From positions 2,794,918 through 2,858,917 of the forward strand of contig CBDCUW010000004.1 in assembly GCA_965222745.1 (NCBI GenBank): a stretch of DNA of 64,000 bases, written 5' to 3'. The notes beneath the pieces are model-generated. The model did no database searches, was not told the origin of the DNA, and was given only the letters and a program-made list of their open reading frames with translations. Shown in pieces: positions 41,533 through 53,500 of the stretch (position 1 is the stretch's first letter; each line of letters begins with the position of its first letter). A program made the position numbers and the translations under genes. This stretch comes from CBDCUW01 sp965222745. Its GTDB lineage: Bacteria > Planctomycetota > Planctomycetia > Pirellulales > Pirellulaceae.

Positions 41533-44500
41533 AGGCCTAACCCCTGAGATCTGGGATCCGGTATTCCAAAATCGTCTAGATAATTTCGGTGAAGTTGATC
41601 ATACAGCAATCTCTCAAACAGAGGATTGTTAGTTCGATCGATTGTATTCCACTGTTTGCGTGGAATACCAGCTCGACGCAATGCCTCAGAACTTCGGGTA
41701 TTGAGAATCAAGATGGTTTTGCCGCGGCGAATTACGTCAATTGGGATTTTTGATGGATCAATTGCACCACTGCGAATCGCGTCCACAAGATCGTCAATTG
41801 TTACAATTCGTCTGCCAGCGAGTTCACTATAGATCTTGATGCCCTTGCTGCTGAAGACCTCACCATAATCGCGTTGCGCGAATCTCGCAGTGTCATCAAA
41901 CGGGGTTACGTTAACATACTTCAACGATCTGGTGATGCCAAAGACCTGGAGTACTGCCATGCCGGCGACGATTTGATGCTCCTCCAGGCCGCTGGCCCGC
42001 ATGGCGGGAGGTAGGACGATGACTGTGGCGCCGACTGCGGCACCGGTGACCACGACTTGCTTACCCGCCACTGCAATGCCCGCTTTCCATGCAGCCCACT
42101 TGCCGCCCTTCTTGCCCGCTTCAACGGCAGCTGTTTTGACCGCGCCGTAGCCGGGGATTGCTAGTGACGCCAGAGTGGCCGCGCCGTCGATGACGTACAA
42201 CGAGGTGATGGTGGTGCCCGTACGGCTGTCTAATCCGCTCATCGCTTTGGCGTGCTGCAGTCGCGCTTTGTTGTAGGCGTCGAGATTGGACGGAGCGAAG
42301 TCAGCCTTGAGCAGTTCGATCACCGGTGCAAGCTGACCCAGTTTCCGCATCGTCTCTTGGACCCAGGTTCCCGATACCCAGTTCTTGTCGTGGTACTCGG
42401 CGATCGATTTCTCGATTTTGATCAGTTGATCGATGTACTCTTCGTGAAGCTGTTGGACCTGGGCGATCTGGTCGGTGATGGCGACGATATCTTCATCGGT
42501 TGGGTTCTCCGTGGCCATCGTGCCGAGTTTTTCCAGCGCCGCGTAGACGTCGAGCTGTTTTTGACGTGCTTTCTGTCCTAGTTTCTCAAAGATCTTGAGC
42601 CAAACTCGGTCGGCTCCGACTGTCGTCAGCTGGATCGGCCACCACCACGAGACCGTTGCAGCAGCTTCACGTTGGGCTGCAGTCAGCGTTGGCCAGGCGT
42701 CGGGGTTGGCCAGGGAGTCTCGGTATTCCTGGAATTGGAGTGTTTCGGAGGCGGGTTGTTGGCGGGGGCGTTCTTGAAGCGTGGCGTCGGCGGATCGTTC
42801 TCGGTAGAGCCGGCGAAGTGTGGCGTGGAGTTCGTCGGTTCCCGCTTCGTCAGCCGTTTCGATTCCGCCGGCAAGCGAGAGCGCTGCGGAGATGTATTCG
42901 GAGGCGAGTTGCGAATCGACTTCGCCTGGGAGTTGGACGAAGAATTGATCTTCGTGGGCAGGGCGCAGCGTGTCTTCGTCGATGACGCTTCGCATCGCTG
43001 CTTCGCGCTGCTCGGAAGCGTCGGGGGCTCGGAGTTCGGGTCGGGCTGGGACGAAGGATTGGACGAGGTTACCGACCGTGCTCCAGACCTCCGAGGCGAA
43101 GCCGTCGATTTGGCTGCGGACCGTGTCGGCTGACCAGGTGGCCCAGTTGCTCACGGTGTTGGTGACTGTTATGGCGGCTTGGGAGAGTGCTTCGCCCACC
43201 GCGTCGTCGTTGTCGGTGAACAACCAGGTTGACGATTGGTAGGCGTCAAAATCGTCGATCACCGTTTCGGTGCGGGTGTACGCGGGACCGCCGACCGCGT
43301 CGTAGTCGCGTAGTCGTTGCAAGGTTGAGACCGCCGAATCGTCCTCGAAGGTTCGCCAGGCGTAGGGGTTGTAGATCGGTAGGTCCGGATACCACTGAAT
43401 GCCCGGCAGAAACAGGATCGGTGTGAAGGTCAAATCGTGGGTGGTCGGTTCGTAGTGGCTCCAGATCTGATTGACCGATGCTGACATACCCACCCAGTCC
43501 ACGTTGTGAAGGTGGGGCCGGAGTTCGATGTGATCGCCCGAAGCCCAAGGACTGAACGTTTCCTTCGATAACGATAGCTGTGGATCGTGGGAGGTTACCC
43601 TGAAATCCTGATCGAAATCGATTGCTCCGAAGCTGAACGACGACCAGTAGTCGAGCTGGGAAACCAGCGGCAGCGGCGGTTCGTACAATCCGGTGGCGTA
43701 GAGCGTTTGCAGGGACGCGGCGTTTTGGTTGGCGGCGTTCTTGTTCGCTAGCGAGTTCTTGTCGGCTTCGGCGGCGCGGCCGGCGGCGTTGGCATGTTTC
43801 CAGCCGGCGTCGGCCGAGGAGGCGGCGATTTCCGCGGCCGCTTGATGACCGGCTTGAGCTTGGACGCGGATGAAGTGATCGGCGGCGGTACTGGCAACGT
43901 TGGCCGCCTCGTCGGTCAGCCGAGCGGCATCGTACAGGGCCCACGGGGTGACGGTGGTGGCCGCTAGATTATTGGCCTGAGTGGCCAGCGAGTTGGCTTC
44001 GTATTGACGATAGATGACGTCGATGTTGGCGTGGTTGTACGCCGACTGGGCGTACAACGCCGACGATTGATCTCGATAAGCCTGCTGGGCATTGATCCGT
44101 GCCTGGTCAAAGGCGAGTTCGGCCGCGGTGATGTCGGTCGATCGGTTGTACGCCGCCAACGCCTGCGAGTTCAGCTTGTTGATCTGCTCGGCGATTTCGA
44201 CGGGGTTCCAGGCGTCTTGGTGTGCTTCCTGGCTCTGTTCAAAAATGTCTAGCGCGGCTTGCCGGTCGGCGGTGTATTGAAGTCCGTCTTGATGAACGGA
44301 GTAATCTCGCGCCGCTTGGGCGAGGGCCAATTCATAGGTTTGCAGCGAATCGGCTTCGTCGCTGACATATTGTTCGGCGGAGGGCTTGAGGTTGGTGAAG
44401 AAGGCGTCCAGGGCATCGGCCTGGGCCAGCGAGTTTTGACGTTCGGCGGCCGCTTTGTCGATCGCTTGCTGGTGCCGGGCATCACGAATCGTTCCGTCAC

Positions 44501-47500
44501 GCGTGGTGACCAGTCCGGCAAGGCTGGTGGCGTAACCAAGTTCAAGGATGTTTCGATCGGTTTGCAGTTGCAAGTAGATCGGCTGGGCCACCGTCCACCA
44601 ATCCAATCGGGCCTGGGCGGAATCGACCAGGTATTCGCTCCAGGGTGTTTGTAATTGGGTGTCAATGGACGTATGCGCGGTGACGCGTTGCTGTTCTTCG
44701 GTGATCCAGAGGTTGGCATCGGCGATTCCCACTGCCGATCGATAGACGTTGCGGTCGGTCGCCTGGCCGATTTGGAAATTCGATTGGGCGGTGATGGCGG
44801 CGGTATCGCGCAGCTTGATCGCGTCAGCAACCGCTGTTTCCTGAGCCTCCACGTCGGCAGCAAAGCCGCGAAGGTAGGCGGTTTGGGCGGCATTGGCGTC
44901 GGTGGTGTAGGTTTTTTGCGAGATCAGCTCGTCTTGCTGGAACTGGTGATAGGCGTTGGTCTGGGCATCGGCATACTCGTGCGCGATGCGAGCCTGTTCC
45001 AAGGCGTACAGGTCATCCGGCTGGGGCGAGGGAAGGTGGAGCCGGTCGGTCAGGACCTGGTGATAGGCGCTGATCAGGTCGAGCGTTTCTTGTTTTTCCG
45101 CCAGGTGTTTGTCGGAGCGCAGCGAGCTGAAGTGGGTGTCGAAGTCAGTGGCGCGTGCCGATTCGGCCGCCGTCAGGCTTTCGTTTTTCGTGTTTTCGCG
45201 AGCCACAGCGTCGGTGGCCCCGATTTTCTCTTGGTCGGCCAGGGCGAACGACAACTGCTTGTCGGCATCGGCGATCGCGATGTCGCGGGTTGCCCTGCGG
45301 ACCGCCAGGCTGTGGGCCAGGTTTCCATCGGCGATCGCGCGGTTGGTTGCATGGGTCACAAAAGCGGGCGACACACCGCTGATCCACTGCTGGAAGGCGG
45401 ATGCGTTTGCAGACAGGTAAAGATTTTGGGGAGTCGGATTGGCTGCCGCGGTCGAGGCAGCTGTCACCGCTTTGGCGGCGGCAGCCGATTGCTGGTAGGT
45501 GGTGATCGCGGTTGCCACCGAGGTCGCTCGCGTGATGTCGGCGTTCGCCTCGGCCAATACCAACGCCACGTCGGCGGCGCTGACCGCGGCGACGTGATCG
45601 TAGGAAGCGATGGCGGTGTTGTGCTCGTGATCCTTGTTGGCGGTGGCGATCGAATGAATGACGGCGGCATCCTTCAAGCCCATGTCGCGGACGTAGTTCT
45701 CGTTGGCCAGGCCGATGTCGGCCGCGTAGGCTGCCCGCGCCGTGTTGATGTCGTCGGAAATGTTTCCAAAGGCGTCGATACGGTCGGTGATATAGGGCAC
45801 CATCTCGGTCAGAACAGCATCGTACAGGGTCTGCTGAATACCATCCCACGACGGTGTGACTCCCGCCAGTGCCCCGGCGGCAGTCGAAAGATCGACATCC
45901 ACCGAGATGATATAGCTGCCGTAGCCTGCCCCGATCGTGATCTGCTCGTTCCCGCTCGGATTGGCTTGTATTTGAAGGTCACGAAACCAATTCTCCGCCC
46001 GGTAAGACGACCCCGGCCCCAACACGCCGCGATACAGGTCGACCGAAATGTCCTCACCGATTCCCAGATAGTCAGCAGGGGTGTTGGTCACTTCGCTGGT
46101 CAGCAAATTTTCCACGATTCCGGCTGACGACTGCACGTAGCTCAAGATATCGGAGTAGTAGTCGGCGCTGACATTTTCAAGAGCCACGCGATAGGCTTCA
46201 TAATCGATCGCCGCGTCCTTCCAGTAGGCTGTGGCGGGTGAAAGCGATTCAAACAGATCGATCTCGGCGGTAGCGATTGCGGCGTTGTAATCGGCGCGGA
46301 CCACGGCCGTCTCTTTCTCGTAAGCCTTCTCGGCGTTGGTGATCGCGTTATTCTGTTGCAGCCGTTCGTCGATTCCGGCAAGTTGCTCATCGAGCGCTTC
46401 GGCGGCGAGCGTGTGTTGATGGTTCCCTCGGGCCAGGGAAGTGTCGGTCAGGAATTGCTGATCGGCCAATGCCACCGCATGTTCGTACTGGCTCAGGCTG
46501 GGGTCGATGGCGGCCGCCTGCTGTTTTTGCAGCACGAAATCGGCCATCCAATCGGCTTCCAGAATCAAGCCCGCGTTGGTGGCGGCGACCTGCTTGTCGT
46601 GCTCGGCCCTGGCCAGCGCCTCGTCTCGAACGGCCTCGGCGGCACTTCGCGCCAGTTCAAACGCGGCGTCGGCATCGGCGATCTTTTCGTCCAGCGTCAC
46701 CGTTTGGGTTTGCGTTGCCGTCAGGATCGACCGGTCTTGAAGGACAAGCTCGGTGATGAACGCTTGACGAGCCGAATCGCTGACCGAAACGAGTTGTCCT
46801 TGCTGGATCTCTCTTGCTTGGACCAGCGTGACCGCGGCGTCTTGAATCCTCTTTCTCCCGGACGGCCCGATCTCCTGGGCTTCGGAGAAAGATTGGCCGA
46901 TGGAAATCGAGGTGGTATCGAGGAACTGCCGATTGGAATCGACGATGTCGGCAACGAACATCTGGTAGTTGTCGTCGGGATGGATCGTCTGATCCAAGGA
47001 CCGGGCGATGCCGGAAGCGTGGGCGCGGTGGCGATCATACCAGTAGGTTCGAGGCGCACCGCCGTCGCCGCCCAGCGGATGGGTCAGGCTCAAGTTGTCG
47101 TTGTATTGCCGTTCGTAGGAATCGAGGACCGCCTGATAGAAGTCGTCAATGGGCTGAGTGATGTTGTCGACAAAAGCAAGATTCGCATCCGAAGCAAGCG
47201 TCGCGTAGTTGTCGGACTCGTCGGCGACCACGTGGATTCGCGAGTTTTCGGCCGTGGCCAGACTGGTGTTGTGGACCTTGATCGCGTCGGTCGACTGCTG
47301 GACGTTGGTGTTGTAGGCGGCAGACATCGTCGTGGCAAAAGCGACTTCGGCAAGCCCCGCATCGGTCGCCCAATCGACGTAGCTGCCGGCGATGGCCAGT
47401 TGAAACTCGCTCCACGGCAAATCCACTTGCGCATCCCAGGCGGCGATTGCAGCCTGGTAGTCGTTGGCTTCCGAGGTGACAAAGGTGTTGTAGGCCTGTG

Positions 47501-50500
47501 CGGCGGAGATCAATTCCGACGAATGGGGCGTCTGCAGAGCTACCTGGTAGGCGGCATTGACCGGTTCGACCGTTTGGGTGAAAGTCGTCTGGGCATCACT
47601 GATCTGGCGTTCCAACTGCCCGTCGATGCGGACCTCTTCCATTTGATAATCCCGCTCGGCTTGAGCCAGCGACTGTTGCAAATCGCGATCGGCATCAGCC
47701 ACTTTTTCGTATTCGACTTTGACGGGAACAAACGCGCCGGCCATCACCGATCGGATGTCGGTCTCATCGGCGGCCAACAGGAAATTCGCCGCTGCCGATT
47801 CGGGCACAATCTCTTCGACGAAGTTGTACAAAACCGGATACTGATAAGCGTTTTGACCCGCATGGAAATTCTGTTCCAAGCGTCGGGCAAGTACAGCTTG
47901 CGTGCTGTTGAGATGGACATCCGAGCGATGTTCCGCATGAGTCGCCTCCACGGCGTAGATTTCGTTGGCGTTGGCTCGATCGGTGAGACGATGGTAGAGA
48001 GCGTCCGCATCTTCGGTCGTTTCCAGATGCCGGGCATCGGCGATTGCATCGTCGCGAGTGCGGCGAGCATCTTCCAGCGTGATCGTGTTGGCCACAAAGA
48101 GGCTGGAGGTGGTGGCGGTGGTCGCCTTCTCCTGGTCGGCCAAACTCTTTTGGTAATCGGTCCAGTTGGTATCGAGCGCCAGGTTCCAACGATCCAGGGC
48201 ATCGGCCTTTGCTGTCGCCCTGGCATTCCACAGATCGGCCCTGGCCTGAGCGATTTCGTTCGCCTCGGTCTGTTTGCTTGCAGAGTTGGAATAGGCTTTC
48301 TCTTTCTCCGCGTCGGCGTAGGCGACCGTCTTTTGTTTTACGACCAAGGCGAGTTCACGGTCCTTGGTGTACAGCGCGGCGAAAGATGCTAGCTGGTCGG
48401 TGTAGTCGAGCGTTTCGGCATCGCGCACGTAGGTATCGACGTGGGCGAGAATCTGCAGAGCCGTTCGGTGACGCAATGCTTCGATTCGGCGTTCCAGTTC
48501 CTCATTGGGACCGGTCCAAGTTTGTCGCCATTGAACTTCGGTCGTGATGAAGCGTTGCTCTTCATCATCGACGTCGGCATCCTTCACAGCCTCGATTCTT
48601 TCCAGCGACTCCCAGTGGGGAATGACTGGCGGAGAAGCACCCGGCACGGTCGCATTGAGCGGATTGTCTTTGTAGTACCGGTCGAGCAGCGCGGCGTAGT
48701 CGGTGTTGTATTGATCGTCGGCGGTGGCGATTCGTTGTTGGTACAACTGCTCGGCCGTTTGATCGCGATCGCCCCGGTCCTGTTCCGCGTTGGCCTTCTC
48801 TTGATTGAAAAGTGTCTCGGCCAGTGCAATGTCGGCCTGGTAGATCGGATCCGATTCAAAATCGTAGTCGGGGCCGTCAAAGGTGGGACGCGGAACCGGA
48901 AGTGGCGGCTGATCGTCGGGGCTGGGACCGACAAAACGGTCGGCAATCGGCGCATCGGGCCACTGGTAGAGCGAATGATCGAAGCTGGCGGTGTTGCCGG
49001 CGAACGATCCGATCGACGCGGTGAAGTTGGTCGCCGCGGTGCTCAGCCCGGTGATCAGCGATGCATTGGCGGAATGGATTCCCTGAGCAAGCGTCGTGTT
49101 CGTACCGAGCGTGCTCTGGCTGTGCTGCGACCGTGTTTGCTGCGAAGCAAATTGCAGTACGTCCGATTCCGACCTGCGGGTCGCAAGCGAGCTTGCCGCC
49201 GAGCCGATCGATGTTGCGGCCTGGCTGTTGGCATCGGCAAAAAGCCCGAAGGAGATAGAAGTCCAAGCCCCCACGTCCCCTCCATCGGAAACGGCCCGCA
49301 AGTGAAGTGTGTTCCATCCCGTCGGCAACCCAATTGGGTCGTAACCAAACGTTCCCGCAGCCAGCGATTGCGAGCCATCGGTCACTCCATCGCCGTCATG
49401 ATCGACCTCCAACGTGTAGGCCACGCCTGTTTCATCCGCCGCAAAAGTCCCTTCGATAGCAGGGTTGGAGGTGATGCCGTCACCTGTTAGATCGCCAGTG
49501 TCAAACTGTAGCGCCAGATCGGTCAGTTCCAGTGCCGGGTCGGACGATAGCGTGAAGTCCAAATCGAGTTCGGCTGTCTGGCCAACCAGCTCGATCTCGC
49601 CATCCACGATCAACACTGGCGTTGCATACACCGTCTGGAGGCCGCCGGTGTTCAAGCGGGGCACGTAGGTCCAGTCGCCGTTGTCCGCAGCGATTTCAAA
49701 GCCGTCGTATTGGCCGTCGCCATCGTGATCAAAGCTGATTCCGATCGTGCCTGCTGCGGTACTGGTGGCCGTGCCGCCAATCCGCGGGTCGGTCGTGATT
49801 CCGTCACCCGAAACACCGGTGTCGTTGATCAGGTCGATTGAATCGATCGTGACCGACAACGGGTCGGCACCCAAGTAGCTGAACGAATGGGATTCCCAAG
49901 AACCGACGTCGAACTGTTTGGTGACGGGGTCCTGCTCGGAGGCGCGAACCTTGAGCGTGACGGTGCCGGCATTCAATCCGGCCAGGCCAACAGAGAATCG
50001 GCCGAATCGATCGGTCGTTCCGGAATAGTCGGCCGCGGCATCATCATCGAGGTCGACTTCGATGAACACGTCTTCGACCGACCCCTCGTTCGTCACCCGG
50101 CCGATCAGTTGATCGAGCTGGCCGTTGGAGATTCCGAGTGTTGTATCGGGTTCGATGAGGAAAAGGTCAGCGAGAACAGGCGGGGCGTCGACTTGATCGA
50201 CATATTGAAAGGTGATCGTTTCCCAGGCGCCGACAAGGTAGCCGGCAGACTGGGCGTCGGGCGAGAGTGCTCGCGCCGAAAGGGTCACCGTGCCGTAGGC
50301 GTCGATGGTGGGTGAAAAGAGGAATTGTCCATTCTCGTCTGTCCGAACAATCTCATCAGCCACCAAGTCGCCGCTGGAATCGATTTCGACCGTGAGCCCA
50401 CCGACAAAGCCATCGCTCGAAACGGTGCCGATGATCGAAGGATTTTCAGTGATCCCATCGCCATCAACCCCTGAATCGCTCAACAGGCTCAGTGAAGAGG

Positions 50501-53500
50501 TGGGCGGATCGTTCGACGGCGCGACCAGCTCGAAGGCAATCGTTTCGGGAGCCCCTTCGGCCATCGTTTGATTCAGATAGTCGTAGGACCAAGTGCGAAG
50601 GGTGATCGTTTTCTGACCCAACGACAATCCGGTCGGCGTGTAGGAAAACGCACCGCTCGGCTCGGTCACGAACGAATCGTCCGTGACACCGTCGCCGTCG
50701 AGATCCACCAGAACCGTGACCGGGCCATCGGCTTCGACATCGCCCACGATCGTCGGATCGGACGTTTCGGTGCCGGTGCCCCCTTCGATCAAGACGACGG
50801 CCAGACCCACACTTCCAAAGGTGGCGAGTTCGGCCTCACGTAGCTCGTACTCAAAGGTGAACGTTTCCCATGAACCATACTCGACCGCCGCGAGGTATGG
50901 ATTATCACGAGTCGCACGGTAGTCGACAGTGTTGGTACCCTCGACGGGGTTGGGAACGTCAAAGGTGAATAAGCCGTCCACCGCATCGACCGTGACGTCA
51001 GCCGACCCATCACCGTCGGTATCAAACTCGACCCTCTGCGGATCGCCGAAACGTGTTGCAAACGTTCCGGTGAGCGTGGCAACGGTCGTGACGTTGTCGT
51101 CGTCCAACTCGCCGTCATCGATCAGCAAGCCGATCGACGATAGTGAAGGCACGTCATGGGGCTGATAGTCAAAACTGAAATCGACCCATTCGCCCACTTC
51201 AACACCCTCGGCGGCGCGAACCTTGACGTCGACCGTTCCGGCAGCAAACGGGTAGGGAGCGAAACCGAATGCTCCGGCGCTATCAACGGTCGTCGTCAGA
51301 TCGACGATGTCGTCACCATCGATATCCATTTCGACCACGATGCCTGTCGCGTCGTGAAGCGTACCGGACAACGTCCCCACGATCGTCGGATCGGCCGTCA
51401 CACCATCAGTAGACGAAAACCCGGTATCTTCACGCAACGCCACACTGGCGATCGACGGAGTCTCTGCCGGATCGAAAACCAGTGAATTCCAACTGCCGGC
51501 GCGCTGCGTTTGATAAAAGCTGTCGTCGTGAACGATTCGAAAAGAGATCGTATGCGACGCGAAGTTGGCCGATGCCGGCGTGTAGGCGAATCCGTCGGCC
51601 AGATCGATGACCGCCACCGAATCGTCACTTTGCAAGTCGCCGTCGGTGTCGACTTCCACCACGACATTGCTGGCCACACTCTCGCCCAGATTCTCTTCCC
51701 CGATAATCTCACCGAGATAGGTCAAGCCGTGGCTGGTCGTCGAAGTTTGATAAACATCGACCGTCACGTTGTCAGCCGACAGCGGCGACGATGGTGCCGC
51801 CTCGATGGAAAAGTCGAACGATTGCCAATCGGTAAAGAGATCGGGAAGTCCGCTGCGCTGTAGTACCAAGCGGTGATGAAGCTGAGTCGCCCCTGTCGTC
51901 GCCGTGAAGTTGGAATCGACTTGGGTAGGATCGTAACTGAAACGGAGTGTCGCGGGATCCACCGCAGCAGTTCCCTCGGCGATGCCATCACCATCATGAT
52001 CGAACTCAACCAGGAACCCTTGTTCATCGGCACGACGTCGCACGCGGCCCTCGACCGCCGCAATGGCGGTCGAGAGATCATCGGGCGTGCCACTGTCGTG
52101 CACGAGCGTCACGTCGGTAATCTCCGACGCGACATTCAGCTGATCGACCGTCACTGCAAAAGTATCCGAAATCGATTCCGTCCCATCGCTGACGATCACC
52201 GTGATCGTCGCTGTGCCGTAGTAGCCGTCGATGGCGGTGATCGACACGGTTCTCGAACCGCCCGTGCCGGTTTGCGTTCCAGAGGGAACTGCAACCAGAG
52301 CAGCATCCGAGGAGATGTAACGCGTCGTCAATTCGTCCAGAGGCGTGTCGGGATCGCCGACGGTGAAGGTGACGTTGTGGCTGCCGGAGTTTTCGTCGAT
52401 CGTCAAATCGGCAAGCCCCGATAGCGTCGGCGTGGTCGCCGTGTCGGTGGCCAACAACTGCAAGGTATAATCGCCGGTCGATGCGGCGGTTCCGGTCCCT
52501 TGCAGGTTCGGATCGTAGTTCGTGTTGCCCGACCCGGTCACGCCGACGTAGTAAGTCCCAGTGACCGGCGCCGTCACCGACAGGTAAGCGTCCAAGTCGT
52601 TGGCAACATCGCCGGCGGCGCTGCCGACGTCGGCGGCCGCCAGTTCCGTTCCACTGGCGTCAAAAACTTGCAGGTAAGAATCGAGCAGACTGCCCCACGT
52701 GCCGTCGTCCAGGTAGAACGCATCAACGTCGGCCTTGAGAATCTGTCCGGCGGTCAAGTCGACGGCAAAGAGATCGACGTCCGCTTCACCATACAATCCG
52801 TTGCCGATCGTCGCGGTCACCTCGGCCGGAACATTCGGTTGCAAAGAGACCACTTTGGCTTGATCGAGCTGATCGCCCGGCGGATCTTCGATCCGTTCAA
52901 TCCGAATCGCGTCGGCTGCCGCGTAACCGTTGGCGACGACGTTGGTCAGGTTGACCATCAACGTGTTGCCGGTGATGTCGAATTCGCCCAGGATCAGCTC
53001 CCAATCGACACCGGCATCGGAAAGATCGTCCGGAGCAATCGTTTGGTCGAACGTAGTCGTCCCCAGCGGCTCCCCTTCCACTCCGTCGTAAACCGTGAAG
53101 GGAGTATTGGGAGCATAAATGGAGGCAGGAAGCCAGGTCGCCGCCACTCGATAAGTCCCCGGCTGAACATCGAACACCCAGATCGCCCGCGAACCCTGCC
53201 AGCTGGCCAGCGCATGGTTCTGGTCGGTCCCGTAGGCACCCGCGCCGGTGGTGAAAAAACCAGCTTTCAAAAAACCGGTCTCGTCGTTGTCCAGATATTG
53301 CAGTGTGCCGGGCGCCGCCAGCGACGTGCCGGAGATCGTGCTCCAAAACAGGCTCGGCCCACCGGCGTCGATCTCGATCGACAGTTCACCGTAAGCCTTC
53401 GTTTCAGTCGTTCCGTCAAACTGAACAGTGAAATCAACCGAGCTGCCGGCGGAGAGAACCTGGCCGGCGGTAAAATTGTTGACGACGGTAAAACCGGCCG

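Noticed and set aside
46356..48392. Long plus-strand open frame (678 codons) opposite the giant toxin gene, and a similar one at 44655-46127
   Set aside because: Both are antisense to the Ala/Asp/Gln-rich coding region, whose codon bias keeps the opposite frame open. They show Gly/Val/Arg-rich low-complexity translation without motifs.
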